A stretch of 64,000 nt of DNA from Liolophura sinensis (taxonomy: Eukaryota > Mollusca > Polyplacophora > Chitonida > Chitonidae). A program made the translations under genes and the position numbers. This document shows, piece by piece, positions 24,601-38,864 of this stretch; position 1 is the stretch's first letter; each line of letters begins with the position of its first letter. Below the pieces are notes generated by a model that had not been told where the DNA came from, ran no database searches, and saw only the letters and a list, made by a program, of their open reading frames with translations. The stretch covers positions 15,061,338-15,125,337 of the forward strand of contig NC_088302.1 in the NCBI RefSeq assembly GCF_032854445.1. The letters run 5' to 3'.

Positions 24601-27600
24601 CGTAAATATTTAATAGGTTTGCCGAAAGATTTCTTGCCCTCTACGGTATAACACTATGTGTATATGAAAGAAATATATGAGGAAAATAATTCATTGATGT
24701 TTTTTTTTTAACAAACGCTATAATGTGAAATAATACAGGGGTTCAAATCCCAGTGATTGATGCTTGCCGTGAAGACTATACTGCATAATTGGAACAAATC
24801 AAGAGCAGCAACGACAGCGTGCTACTATGTTCAGCAGTGGCTTTGTCTATACACTGCTATAATTGACAAGTATATACAAGCACGTGCGTGCTGTTCGCGA
24901 TGTCGTACCGGCCCTATATCCGATTATAAAATAATGCATTTCTGAACTAAATTAACTCACTATGCGCATATCTTTTAACAAAAGTCTAATGTATATTCTT
25001 CACAGCTAAATTTAAAATCAAATTAAAAAAAAACTAAAAATCTGTGATTTCGCTATTGAGGTGTTTAGGTAGCTTCTGCTTGTGGTGAAATGCATACAGC
25101 CTGAATGGTAAATATTAAAAGGTATATAAGTTTTGATCGGACAGTCGCATACATTGGAATGTATAACAAATAACATGAATTAATAACAAAATATTCACAT
25201 CAAAGATTTTGTTTGCGTATATAAAAACACGATGTCTGAAAAACAAACCATTTATAAAGCTACACATCAAAAAGATTGCAAGCTTCGTTTTTCATGTCAT
25301 CTTTTATTATATATGCTTATTTAAAAACAGAGAAAAGATCCGTTGTTGTTTGGTATGAGAAATGCTTATAAGAAACCAAAGATATTCATTTATATATTGC
25401 TATGAAAATAGCGTTCTATAACTTAATTGAATTCGTTTTATCTAACAATATAAAAGACGTATATTATTTCTGAAGAAAGAACTTTGGTAAAGAAGTAATA
25501 ATGCTTTGTCTATAATTATGAACTGTTTGGATATGTCGTCCTAGAGAATATGAGTACATGGATTTGAATGCCTTTTAACACTGTGGTGTTTTGAATTTGT
25601 CGTTGTAAACATACATAAAAGAAATAGGAGGGCGCATATTTCATGTAAAAAAAGGACGTTTCATAACTCTGTCATATATACAAGGTATAATATGTGGGTA
25701 AACTAGTGTATACCTACAGCCGACACTCAGACCACGGAATTAAGCTGCAAAGGCAAAGCATTTTAAGGTATATATGGGAAACAGCGACAGACATAAAAAA
25801 TATTTACCAAAAACAAGCTGACTATTTACGAGAAATTATCTAGAAGTTGTGAGATTTTTAATTTTTAGCACTAACTAGCCTCTGTCTATTTACAAAATTT
25901 CGCGCAGTTATTTTAGAACTTAATGCTTTTGTATTTACAGACAGCATGAGACACCAGTCCCCAGAGAAAGATATGAAAGGCGATTCTATGCACGCTACAT
26001 ACGAGGACGAGCCTTTGGAGGATGAATCAAACTCTGCCAAGAAGAAGCATCGGCGGAACAGGACTACTTTCACCACCTTCCAATTGCACGAGCTGGAGCG
26101 CGCCTTTGAGAAATCTCACTACCCCGATGTGTACAGCCGCGAGGAACTAGCTATGAAGGTCAATCTCCCCGAAGTCCGAGTACAGGTCAGTCAAGATCTA
26201 TCTTTTAAGTGATTTCGCAGTCAGACTAAAAGCACCACGGCTGACTTCCACTGTGTCCTTGTGTTATATATAGATTCCGAGATCGAACCCAGCTTCAGAC
26301 AATTTGGTAATTTCAACGTAAATATAATGTACCTAGAAAATTTCTGAGCCACTTCCCGCTCTAATATGGGGATAGAAGGACGATGAGCAAAAAATCTTTA
26401 TGTCATCCCAATTTATTATTCTAAACGTATATTTTTTCCTATTGTAAGAATAAGTTTCAAGTGATTAAAAGTTGATACTGGAATTTGACTACAAATCTTT
26501 TCAGCCGCTAAAGCTCTTTTTTCGTTGAATCTATGTATACAGTTATTATGAGCACGACGCTAAAATGACCATTTTGTGCCATTAAAGATGCAAGCTTCAT
26601 AAAACAGTGCAAATTATTTGTCTACAACCCATAGTTCTCTCAGAATGTTTCAGAATATTGGTTACATATGTGGTTGAAAAGGTTGAAGAATTGGGATATG
26701 TGTTTTACACCATTCATCAGGCGGCTATAGACTTGGTTTTGACAAGTCATCGACAATCATCAGGTGTGGAATGTTAATAGACAAAGTGTTAAAAGCCCTG
26801 GCATCTTAATTTGACCCTGTGCAATCATTATCACCTGAAGCCGTTACTATGTCTATCAGTTGTACAATGGTGTTTATACGTGAATGTCGCAACCCATGTC
26901 AACTCCATCTGCCTCATGTGGTACGGCTGCCATAATGGCAAATTTTGGCACGCTCTAATTTTCACAAGTTTCCCCTGTAAATTGCTTGTGCTTTATAGTT
27001 AATTAACCATATAGTACAATGTATTCATCTTAACCATATCAGAAATTAGCTTACGATCAGATATGGAACTCTTTACAGAAGGACACAAAACGCACGCGTT
27101 AAAATATGTGGTACATTACTTAAAGATTACTCTCAAATTACCTGGTAACTTCTAGACAACATGCGGTGTTACTCGCAAATCTAGATGTTTATAGCTTCAT
27201 GATGTTTCCGTGCTGACTGTGTTAATGCACACTCATTTTAGACATACACCGGTAGGTAAAGTGTAGTGTTTATTACTAATTTCAATCGAAAGAAAATACA
27301 TGTTGAATCAGAATTGTGGCACTCTCTGTATATTTTGTATTAGATACAAAATTTATTGCGTATGAAGATTATATCCGACCGCGATCATGTTAGTGAAGCG
27401 ACTGTATGAAATATGCTGTGGAAAGTGATCTGTATGAACTCATGTACGAAATCTTCGTACACGAGAGATTGAAATGGTGTATCCTAAAGTATTACTTCAA
27501 GTGATTATATACACATGAAGAAGAATCGCTGCAAAATTTACTGTGTGATCTTATGTACGAAATCTTTATACAGAGATCTTCAAATGTTGTATCCAAAAAT

Positions 27601-30600
27601 TATGGCATAAAATTTATATTTAAAAAATTTAATGTATGAACTTACGTACAAAATTTTCGTACAGAAAAATTCAAATGTGGTGTCCAAAATTATGGCTTCA
27701 AAGAACCAACTTGTGCGCAGTTCTTTATAACGTGAAACAGTAGACTATGGAGTTAAATCCGGGATTCTCCTTAACACCATATTCCTTTGAAGTAGCATTA
27801 GAAAGTTCCAGCCCTACAGCCGTTTTTGCTGCGCTCTGACAGCACTAGTCCGGATTGTCTCTAACCTCGTTTTCTTTGAAGAACACTTTAATCAGGCTGA
27901 TATCTCAATAGCTGTCATCAGGACATATTGCATTGTCTGCGACAGAGGCTGTGATTAGCTCAGTCTGTCCTGTCCAGCTTGTCAGTTATCACCTCTGACC
28001 CCCGGAACAGAAAATGGGGATCAGAAGCAACATCTGTTAGTTTAACGGTATTCATCGCTTCTTGTCATATAGCCGGTGTGCCTCATGGCCTTGTCTCCAC
28101 GGAGAACCGAACCCCGGAGTTGGCGTGAGGCGGATGATTGAGATCGATAAATTGGTTACTGGTCTAACAAGAAAAAATAAAGAAAATGTTTTAAGCACAG
28201 TAATATTCAGCTTTTTAAAAATATAACTAAGGACGTACAGCATAGAGAGTAAAACAAGAGCAGCGACGACAGTGTGATAGCTGAAAAATGGTTACATGCA
28301 CGTAACCGTTGAAATATACAGCCTCCAGGCTATTTACCTCAGTTAGGTTTTTATTCTAACTGTTCATCTAAATTCTTAAGTTGAATTAGGTAACTTAAGA
28401 GAGATGTTAATTATAATAATGCACGAGGACCAGGCCGCGGGGATGCTTGGTCCACCCGCAAGAATCCTGGTTTATGCAGGAACACAATACAGCTTAAGAT
28501 GTATGTGGCATAGAGTAAAACCAGAACAGCGACGACAATGACCGGTAAAATACCGCCCCTTTTCTATTTACGTTAGATAGAGTTTTATTCTAATGAGTCA
28601 GTTTGCACAAGACAGTAGTCTAGCAGTTATCGAAATATATCTTGTACGTGGACGATACTATTGATGCTTAAGAAGAAATTTTCTCAGAAACCGTGTTATC
28701 GTCATGTTGTTTGACACTCCAGTTTGAATAAATGGCAGTTTACCTGTGTCCAGTGTGGCGTTGATGTTTGCATGATCGTGTCAATGAGAAAGTTCTACCA
28801 CGGAGTCCACCACGTGACACAGAGAAGGGTTATTAACACCTAATGATAAGGCCATTACAGTCCCTCAGCTGTCCATTCGACCCCAGGGAAAGCCGCTCCG
28901 TTCTCACTCCCCTTAAACACATTACGGTCTGGGTAGTGAGTTGTTTAATTGGTTTACTTTGGGCAAAGAGCTCGCGGCCTCAAGTTCATTACCAACAAAA
29001 TTGATAGGATGAGTCTCTGACTTAATTCACTGTCAAAACTACCTCACTCTGCCCCCGGGGCAGGGAACAGGGCGTGAGCACTCGGGAGCGGGGATACTGT
29101 ATGGGTACAATAATCTTTTCCATGCAATGATCGTATCTGATTTGCAGAAACAAATCCATTTCCACTATATAAACAGTTCAGTTTGTAGAATGTAAAACAC
29201 GTCTTGTTGCTCCAAAAAAATAATGCACACTTTAGCTGAAATCAGCAAAATGTTACATGCACTGTCATTTACGGTTATAGTCAAAGTGTTCTCCTGTTAT
29301 CATGATTGAGACAAAAGCATATCTGACTATCTCTCTATTTTGTTCGTTTCTTGGTTAATCAAAAACCAGAAATTCGGTGAAATATTTTAATGCAATAACC
29401 ACTTTCAACTTTACGATAATTTTAGATGCTCGATGTATATCTGGGCGCTGTAACAGGCAGTCCTATTTATCAATTGTCAGCGATTAATGACGTTCCAGGT
29501 AAATATAATTACAAGAACAAGAACAATTTCTGAAACAATGTAATAAGGGTTAAGTCATACACATAGAAGAGTCAGCAGTTTTCAAATAATGCTTGAAATA
29601 TTCAAGCTAGATTATAAGTACATAAATCAAAATTGCAGCGCAGCTGCGCTTTGATTATTACAGTTCATATGTCCAGTGTAACGGTTTTATTGACCATGCT
29701 GCAAAGATCTCCTGTAAGGAGTTACTTTCACGAGCAATGAATGGGCGCTTTTAAAAAGTCAGTGATCATTTTGTTCCTTAATTAATTATTGCCAGTCAAG
29801 TCTGAGTGAAAAATCTAGGCAACGAAACATGCATTCGTACACCAGCCGTCAACTAGCATGGATGTCCCAGGTCAGTAATGGCGAGGCCATTTAAAAAAAT
29901 GATTAAGAATTTAAAAAGTGTATAAAGTATAAAAGAAATGAAGACTGATTCTTGCAAAGAGAATCAATCAACAGTTTTCGATGATGATGGAAAGGCACAA
30001 GAATCGTTTAGACCATTGAATCGCGCGATCCCGCATTTGATCGGTACAAATAGGTTAGAAAATAAAGGACTTCTTTCACTATTCATTTCTCCTGTTCTAT
30101 AGAAAAAAAACACCTTTTGTACATTGTTAGTTATAAGTCATAATGGTTTTTAAACAGCTAGACATAGTTCATACTATCCAAAATAAAAAAAAAACCCTGA
30201 AGAAAACCCTTTCAAGGTGATGATGTACGTATAATGCTATACATTCCAAACACATACGTCTAGACTGGGAAGTTCAGCGTAAATGAAGTAAAAAAAAAAA
30301 CAAAAAGCAATTGAATAACAAAACTATACTATAGAATGCCCAGTTTTTTTCTAAACATGATTCAACATACTAAAATGACGAATGCGTTGCTCGCTAACGG
30401 GTGGATTTTAATCATCTTCTCAAAGGCTAAAGTGCAAATGGGGGATTTAGCCACATGCAAGCTAATGGATCCTCGACTTTGCTCGGACATGGTTGATGAA
30501 ATTTACATCTGCGGGCGATGCCTGAATTCTGTCCAACTGCCTGTTTACTTTACCTGCATGCGGTTGACGTTATGAGATACGAAAGACGACCGGACACCGG

Positions 30601-31715
30601 ACAATCTCATTACGGAAGATCCGGGTCGGAAAAACTGTCTCCCTGTCGCGAAGAACAGTTGCACAAGTTAACGAAGTTACGACGAATTAAGGTTCGTGAA
30701 AGCGACCAAATGGCCGGCAAACAAGGGATGTTGTAAAGCGTGTAATCCGTATTACAACAAATTAATAAAACAATTTTCCCACCGGTTTATTGCATTAAGC
30801 GCACAGGCGAGCAATGAAAGCGGTAGCTAATACGGCCGTTGCTCGCTAACAAATGAGATTGCCGTAATGGAGTCCCCCACGGGGCTCAACATCGCCCCTC
30901 GTTACTCCGATCCTACCAACAGCCATCGGTGAGGTGAAAAGGGAAACGCTTTGAAGTTTATCGAACATGAGAGGAGGTAAAAACCGGAAAATGGCTTTAT
31001 CATTTTTAGTCTGAGAGCTGTAATGCCATGCTAGGATAGGGAATTTTCATGACACGTTGCCTTTTGGAAGTCTGCAAGAACTGACTGTCTTTGAAATAAA
31101 ATTTGGAGAAACTTGAACCGCAGTGTGTCGTTAAACAAATGGAAATATGAAGATGTACATATGCACAAAAAGCGAATTGTGAACTACTGAATCACTGGCC
31201 ATTTATTCCCACGATCAAATTTAAATAATGTTTTCACAGATTTTGCTAACCATAAATTTTCTGGTTCTTTCCAACAGGTATGGTTCCAGAACCGACGGGC
31301 AAAATGGCGTCGACAGGAGAAGTTAGAAAGCAGCAGTATCAAAGTGAATGAGACGTATCCAATGGCGTCACTGTCTAGTCGGAAGATGTCCAGCCTTGGC
31401 AACACGCTCCCATTGGATCCGTGGATGTCCCCGCCCCTTATCGGCTCCACCAATAACATCCCAACGCTGTCTCCAGTTCTCTCACTGCAAACGTCATCTG
31501 GGCCTTTCCCAACACTTCTGACGTCACTTCCCTTTACTTCTAGTTCATCAACCCCATTTTCGCCGCTTAGCCCAGCGTTGACGTCTCTTGGTAGTGTTTT
31601 TGGAGTTGTGTCTTCGGGGAAAAGGAACATTTCTGATCCGAAAAGTACCAGCATTGTTTCATTGAGAATGAAAGCACGAGAACACATGGAAACGATAGAT
31701 CGGCAGTTTCCTTGA
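21374..31715 (+). CDS. Rx: Retinal homeobox protein Rx, complete
   Basis: Three exons (21374-21614, 25941-26185, 31278-31715) join in phases 1 and 0 to give 924 nt, or 307 aa. The order is: octapeptide HTIDAILGI (residues 28-36); a Ser/Pro/acidic linker; a paired-type homeodomain (117-176) with Q50 in the [11 protein letters not shown] helix; a Ser/Thr/Pro-rich region; and an OAR tail ending [14 protein letters not shown] (to residue 303). The homeodomain is nearly identical to that of vertebrate RAX. Rx is a nuclear DNA-binding regulator of eye-field, forebrain and photoreceptor programmes in animals. The first in-frame ATG (21374) is taken as start; Met5 is an alternative. Nothing looks broken. 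Flanks and introns are large and repeat-poor, as is common at developmental regulator loci. Confidence 0.97.
21615..25940. other. Rx intron 1
   Basis: A 4.3-kb phase-1 intron (gtaaga ... tatttacag), mostly AT-rich. It holds a perfect 10-bp inverted repeat, TTCCGGGCCA/TGGCCCGGAA, at 22737-22746 and 22784-22793. A more complex block at about 22370-22700 has GGTTAATC and GACAG motifs that could be regulatory. A fragment near 24793-24835 recalls the end of repeat family R2. No exon was found. Confidence 0.8.
25941..26185 (+). CDS. Rx: Rx exon 2: homeodomain helices 1-2 and start of helix 3
   Basis: It opens after tatttacag and closes at GTACAG|gtcagt. It codes an acidic run, a basic KKKHRRNR arm, and the homeodomain through residue 46 (Q162 of the protein). 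The intron between homeodomain positions 46 and 47 is a known conserved site in many paired-class genes. Confidence 0.95.
27428..27705. repeat. Threefold tandem repeat in Rx intron 2
   Basis: Three diverged units of about 90-110 bp start near 27431, 27541 and 27633. Each carries 'tgta/gtga.ctta.gtac.aaat.tt..tac', then 'att.aaatg.tgt.tcc' and 'aaaattatgg' or a related end. The first unit holds the near-palindrome gtacgaaatcttcgtac. Confidence 0.6.
28236..28600 (-). repeat. Two adjacent reverse copies of repeat family R2
   Basis: The full copy spans 28236-28490. Its 'agagtaaaac.agagcagcga' end and 'cctcagttaggtttttattc' part recur in a truncated second copy at 28500-28600 ('agagtaaaaccagaacagcg' and 'agagttttattctaa'). 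The order and orientation match 10195-10560 read on the minus strand. Confidence 0.6.
31278..31715 (+). CDS. Rx: Rx exon 3: end of homeodomain, transactivation region, OAR
   Basis: It opens after ttccaacag with [17 protein letters not shown], runs through a Ser/Thr/Pro/Leu-rich region and ends with the OAR motif, RQFP and TGA. An antisense open frame of 180 codons covers it but is a shadow of this exon. Confidence 0.95.
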   Translation, partial: VWFQNRRAKWRRQEKLESSSIKVNETYPMASLSSRKMSSLGNTLPLDPWMSPPLIGSTNNIPTLSPVLSLQTSSGPFPTLLTSLPFTSSSSTPFSPLSPALTSLGSVFGVVSSGKRNISDPKSTSIVSLRMKAREHMETIDRQFP

Positions 31716-32814
31716 TTCGGGATCAAGGAAAAAAAACAATATACAAAACAAAATATACGGACACATGCATTCGAGATGCATTGCTTTCTGGCATTATTTA
31801 TGAAATGTGTCTAGTGTTCAGAAAGTTGAACTGTAAACAAAAAGCCTGAGCTTTTTCGATTTAATTCATCAGTCGGTAGTATATACTGAAAGGCGATACA
31901 TTTTAACACCGTGCACAGTTTTCTCCTCCTTAGCCTGTCATTGTATACCAAGCTGTGATGTTAACCCTCGTACCCAGTCAATCCTTACATTTTGTACCGG
32001 GCTAACAAGATCCTCAACCGCATTCGTTGTTTTTTGTTTATTTATTTTTTCAAAAAATGTCGGTTCATCCATATATTGTCATAAGTATTATTTTGAGTTG
32101 TGTAAATACAAAGTAACGCTGTGCCAACATGACTTTTTGTGGTATGTAATTTTGCTGGAATTAAACATCTTGGGTTTCTTCGGCATCATTTATTTTCCTC
32201 AGTGTGAAATTGCAGAAGATTACTTATCGATGATGACAGCTTGCGATTCTTCATTCAACACAATGCGAAGCATCACTTCTCCCGTTACTGTTTCCTGACT
32301 TGTTCTCTACAGCGAGCTAATAATCCATATTAGACATAATGTCCCATTTGTAAAAGTTAGTGAGAAACTAAAGCTCCCACAGGTTTGACACGTTTCACAA
32401 CGGATGAAGAATAATGAAATATTTTGAACGTCAAAATTAGAATGTTTCGACATATGACTGCACTCGGTCTTATATATTGAAAACTTACGAAAAAACTACA
32501 TAAAACCTTATTTGTATACTGTCAGCTTTTGTCCGTCCTACAACCGAACATAAACTAAACGTTTTATTTTTATGCCCCTGTTTTTCCACACGTGCGAGAC
32601 CATCATGTACTATCAACTTGTTCAAAATATAAAAGAGCATAACGAGTATCACGCTAGCAGCGACAATTGTGCGATAGGAGGCAAACGACAGATGGTAAAA
32701 CGGCAAACGGTAGTACATAAGTTAATAACCAAATGTTTGAGCGCCAAAAGACGCGAAAAAGCTGAATAAAGACATGTTAATAGAGCAAGTCTCTTCATTT
32801 AGTTTTAAAATGTT
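31716..32814. other. Rx 3' UTR and downstream flank
   Basis: AT-rich, non-coding. Two candidate polyadenylation signals for Rx are ATTAAA at 32160-32165 and AATAAA at 32765-32770; the sequence does not decide between them. Short frames at 32485-32769 on both strands lack support. Confidence 0.5.
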
Positions 32815-33490
<676 letters not shown>

Positions 33491-34614
33491 AAAACAATCA
33501 GAAATTTAGTAGATGTCACTCAAAGTGCGATGTTGTCAGAAAAAAGTATAGCATGAAAACAATGCAAAGGGTCTACTCCACCAGTAGCTTACTGATTTAT
33601 AGCTGGTGTATAATGCAACACTACAGCATACAGAGCCCTAAGTGACCATCTAAATGGGCAAACGACTACCAACTTTCCAGTTCCCTGGTAGCCTTGTGAC
33701 GAGATATCTTTTGTGCAGAACAGATCTCCCAGCAATGTATACTGACAAGGACAAGGGACGTTTGCTAAAGAGGAGTTTTCCGTCAAGCTAAATATAAGGG
33801 GCCAGAAGACGTTGGGTCATCTATTATTGGAGGGATGCATGCCCACTGTGACAGAACTAATGGGCAGTCCGCGTGAATGAAGCAAATTAGGAGCTCTATA
33901 TTTCAGTTAGCACAGATTGATCGCTAGATATATTATTACAGCGAACAATTACTTTGTGCTGCCGTTCTGGTACCGTAATCACCACAATTACCCAGTTAGA
34001 TTGAACGTATTTACTCAACAATCTGAGAGGCACAAAAGACGGACGGGCAACGAGCGAGAACGTGGGGTGTGAGCTAATCATAGGTTTCTACACACAAACC
34101 TAATCCCAGTGGTGGAGGAATCAACGCCTCACACCTACTAGCTGGCGCTATAGGCCCAGATTTCCGCCCCACCCCCTGCGGACGCGGCGAAGGCTTAATC
34201 AAAACTGCATGCCACAAGCCAGTAAAGCTGCATCGCGAACACATAAAAGTATGAAGAATACAGTTGTGAGCAATGACTTAAAATCTCTTTCATCGATGTT
34301 AAGCTGTTGTGGGTGTATATTTTTTAATATGGCTAGACCTTAGCGCTGTGCATCAGGATTATTTTACTTACGTGAATCTGACACGTGTGGGATACATGCG
34401 CATTGACTGTGGTGTATTCAACGGAAAACACACAACCGAATCACTGACTAATATAGAGTCAAATCTCACTTGCAAGTGAGATATGCTACTAGAATTCATT
34501 TTAGTGAAATTACTACAAAATTTTTTTTCTTGTATCGTTTATGGTAAGTCACATTAGATTCCGTGATTTAATGACAATCCACTAATACGAATGCATAGTG
34601 AAGATACTGGAGAT
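33491..34614. other. Intergenic stretch, no gene seen
   Basis: The part next to 33490 may be further upstream LINE sequence, but I could not read an aligned frame. The rest has no recognisable exon or repeat. Confidence 0.5.
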
Positions 34615-34770
34615 TATTTATTTATTTATTTATTTATACGACATACTCAAGAATATTTCATTTATACGACGGCGGCCAGCAATATGGTTGAGGGAAACCA
34701 GGCAAAGCCCGGGGGAAACCCACGACCATCAGCAGGTTGATGAAAGACCTTCCCACGTACTGTATAGGAT
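34615..34770 (-). repeat. SINE copy (family A), reverse orientation
   Basis: The (TTTA)n tail leads into 'actcaagaatatttcattta', 'tacgacggcggccagcaata', 'cccgggggaaacccacgacc' and 'ttcccacgtac', which is nearly the whole body in reverse. Confidence 0.85.
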
Positions 34771-37700
34771 TGGCTTGAACTCAGAGCAACAGCATTGATT
34801 GGAGGCTTCGGGGCATGTGGCGTTAAAATGTTCAATGTTAAAACTTTGTAAGGGAATCAAAATCAATCTTTAATGTGAATCGTTAGTACATTACATTACT
34901 TTATTCACCAAGTTTCTGTTCATCATTTTCTATACAGCCGCAGTTTGATGGAACAGTCATATTCCTCTGGTGATAATATGAAGAGTAAATCTGTTTTAAA
35001 GATTATATATTCAGCTGGCAAAAGTGTTATTAAACCTGTCAGATTTTCAGGGATAAACGCACTAGATGGCCTGTCAAACTGAATGGGCTCCATATCATCT
35101 GCGAACAGACATTATTCCATTTCACAACCGGACGGTTAACCTTTGCCCCCTTCTATTTAAGCGAAATCTCATCCGTACTGGGTGACTCGAGTGCGGTCGT
35201 GTTTCGGTATATAGAAGCAGTTCGTTCGGAAAATTAGCTAATAAGTTATATTCAGGCCATAATGTTTCTTTTTCGGCTGGGATTAAAAATTACAGGGGAA
35301 ATATGACACTAGATTATTATGGTTGAGTGAGGACCACGCAGCACCTGGATGCATGAAATAGAGGATCTGGGAAATATCAGCAGCCGAGGCCAACACACTG
35401 TCGTTGAATTCCCGCTGAGAACTTATTCTTTGGGGCAATCGCGTTCAAATCTTACCCAGGGCGAAATAAACGACGATGAAAGAAGTGGGACTGTATAAAC
35501 TTACCGCGTAGATTGAAAGGAAAATTAAACCCTGTGACACAGCTTGGAAACAGCTGAGCCGTGAAGAGAGCAAGGCTGTCGGGATTCCATACAAAACCAA
35601 CAAGGCGCCCTGAACAAAAGTGGCTTTTCTGGCCGTCAAAATCGGGATCGTCAAGCACCCTCATAGAAGTGTTAGCTGAAAGTAGCCATGTTTGTAGCGG
35701 GGTCTGTTTTGACGGTCCTCAAGTGTTTTGACCTCAAACCACCTGAGGAATATGTTGTTATTCGGTAAACCGCTTTGTGCGTTAATTGAGAAGGCGGGCG
35801 ATACTAACGTATTTCTTTAATACACGCATAGACCGGCTGGCGCCAAAACCATCTATTAAATATTATATTTTCCTTTCGCCTTCTTGCCCTTAAATTTATT
35901 CGCTTCAGTGTTCCTAATGTTTCGTTTATTCCAATTGTGCCAGTAATAATACAGTCCATTACACATCGTTGTCCTGAGAGAAACCTACAAGAAAGGGAAC
36001 AAAGTGGCATATAGAATGTCTTGGGAAATAATACTAGCTATCACTTCTAATAAATATGTATTGATAGGAAACTTGGATTAATATCCATCAAAAGGCTTGT
36101 GGTTATATTAGTTTGACAAGAATAGATGTATTTTTGTCCAAATATTAAAAGGATCATTTTTTTTATTCGTCGCGAAACGGATGCATCTGGGCTTTAATGA
36201 AGCAGACTAGAAATATCTTATTTGACCTCAACTTATGTGCGTACAACAGTCAAATTCATATATGAGGAATTGCAGTCTATATCAATGTATTTTTAATGAT
36301 GCATCCGGATCTTTCAGCACGTGGGAATAAAAATACGATTTACCTCATTGCTGCTTAACACCGCCCTCTTGGACTGTTCATTTATACAAGGCGGAGGGAT
36401 TAATGCTTGGGCGGGGCAAACAAAAGAGCCCAAACTACACAACCGGTCCTCATCAGAGACCTGACAAACCCACCTTACATAAATTTACAGCCGATGCAGC
36501 AAGAGCTGGATTCGAACCTGTGAGTTCACTGGCCTAAGTCTGATCGGATATAGCCAGATCAAGGGTCCAAGGGATAGTGTTACGTAGAGCCAGAACTCAT
36601 GTACATGAGATATCCGTGATTTACAACGATGTAACATTCACTGACAAGTTAGACGGGACTCGTAGCTGGTGTTCTCGGAGTTCGGGCGACACAGCACCAT
36701 AAAGTACATATGTCTGCTTGGGGAACGACCAGCGGCAATCAAGAAAAGACTGAAATAAGCTGTTTAAGACAAGCAAATTCACGTGGATATGTTTCAACGA
36801 GTATGCGCCGCCCATACGGGTTTAAATCCGGCCTAGGGCAAGGAATTCACACTATCGCTCCTCTGGTTTTACTCTCTATGCTGTACGTTTTTAATTATAA
36901 TCATTTGGTTTTGAGAAATTTCGAGAATGATTTTGTGATGTTAGTAATAATAAGTTAATGGCAGTTATAATCCTGGGCGTGTCCCAATGACCGTCATTCG
37001 ACAAGCCACAAAAAAAGTAACAAAACCTAACAAAACCTGTGTATATATACAGTACCGCGCCACATAGCAAATCCATAGCAGAGAGATTTTATGGCAATTT
37101 AATGCTGGTTTATACAATTCTTTGCATTGACAAAGACGCTGTGTTAAGAAAGAGATGGGATCAGCCACGGCTGTTGTTGCACAGTGAGTATTCTCCTTTC
37201 AGAGTCGTCAAGTGTCAGTTGTTGACATGAAGAGAAATCTTCACATCTGCTCCGGAGATCACCCCTAGTGATTAATAGGCTTGTGTTGCAGAAAATGGCG
37301 CACGTGGAAAGGCTTGGGCGACATAAGCCTTAGCCTATCGACACGGAGGCTGTATTTATACTAATCAATTATGATCGTTGGTAATTTCTTTAAATCAATC
37401 ACATTTATGAGTCTCGCACACCTACAGTCCTTAACCATTCTCCTAAATCCGTTTTCGTTCCTTTTTATGCAGTTGGTCTATAATCCGGATTCCGAATTTT
37501 ACACAACTGTCAATTCCTCTCGACATTTCGTTTTTGTCTCTCGTTATGGTTTTTCTGACACTTCTTAAAACGTCGCTCAAGATGGCGTGTGAGCAATTTG
37601 TTCCATTACCCGTTTAGACACACTCGACTTTCCAACAGCGTTCGTTTGGCTTTTCAATTCCAATAATGTGTTTATTTTTGTTTTCCAATCTTTTGCTCCT

Positions 37701-38864
37701 CTTCACATAACAGTGGTTCAATGGGAGGAATTATCACTATATTAAGCGGCTTCTACTGCTCGCTCCTTCCCAGCGGCGAGATAGTTACATGGCTACAGCC
37801 TGCCTCCCCACCCAGGAAAATAAATTTCCTTCAGGGGGAAGAACATTTCACTCAACATAACCACAATGACGAAATCCGATTTATAAGTTAATAGAATCAA
37901 GTGGGATGTGTTCTCGAGCACCTCGTGGTGACAAGCATTCCAAAACAACCAAGAAGCGGTCTCCACCCATTACTGTATAGTTCTCGGATTAAAACACGGG
38001 ACATCCTTCTTTTAGATATAGATATATAATATACCAAAGAACAATTGGCATAAATCTATTTCTTTGCACCGAACCAGGCCCTACGGACAATAACGTCATT
38101 TCAATAAATATGTTTGAGCGGTTTTGTCAAAAATCAAAGCTTTTAGCAAATGAATTGTATAAAAATCACCACGGACACGACAAAAGTTTTTTTTTTCTTT
38201 TTTTTCGCGAAACTTTATGTGCAAGTACTTAGATACAAGCTATTACTACAAAAACTAGTGTGTCAACTTGGAATATGGTTTGTTCTTGCAAACGTTTTCA
38301 CTTTAAAATTCTTAAATTTGTAATTCTCTTTTGCGTGAGAATGGACAGTGCCCAGAATTTCTTGAGCTGTGCTTCATTTAAATATGTCTAATGTTCAGAT
38401 TAACTCAGGGTGAGAAAGAATCGCCGTGTTGGATCTATAAACAATTGCAATCAAAATGCAACTATACATACAAATTTTGGAGATACATATTTCTCATTAT
38501 TGACAGCATATAAAGTAGCATGGTACACATTATTACGATATGGATTAAATTTATACGCGACTTGGAACATTTCTTGCGTCTTTCCAGCACCTAATTGCTG
38601 ACTGCATCTCCTTATGTGACTGTGTTGGACAGAGAATTTGTAAAAGAATCCTTGCAACTAGATAGGAAATCGTCCCACTTCGGTGCAGCAGTGAGCAGAA
38701 AAACAAATAAAACTTACTTGAATATGAAATACAATTACTGAAAAACATGTATGTGAAAAATTGGAATGATGGGGTTTATACTTTTTGTTTTATCAAAGGG
38801 CAAATTAAGGGACAAAAGCAGATTTTAAGGCGTTTTTCTGCGGGAATTCCCTTCATAATAAAGT
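34771..38864. other. Intergenic stretch, no gene seen
   Basis: About 4 kb of non-coding DNA. The only thing placed is a reverse fragment of repeat family R2 near 36840-36893 ('ctctggttttactctctatg'). Short frames occur on both strands but none is framed by good splice sites or resembles a family I know. Confidence 0.5.

Larger units (their letters stand above)
26186..31277. other. Rx intron 2
   Basis: A 5.1-kb phase-0 intron (gtcagt ... ttccaacag). It contains a threefold local tandem repeat (27428-27705), two reverse R2 copies (28236-28600), and unique, GC-balanced blocks at about 28790-29100 and 30480-30990 that may be regulatory. An open frame at 30336-30575 has no supporting splice signals or similarity. 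Confidence 0.8.

Noticed and set aside
31184-31726. 180-codon open frame on the minus strand
   Set aside because: It is the antisense shadow of the last Rx exon, whose homeodomain and OAR sequence on the plus strand is unmistakable.
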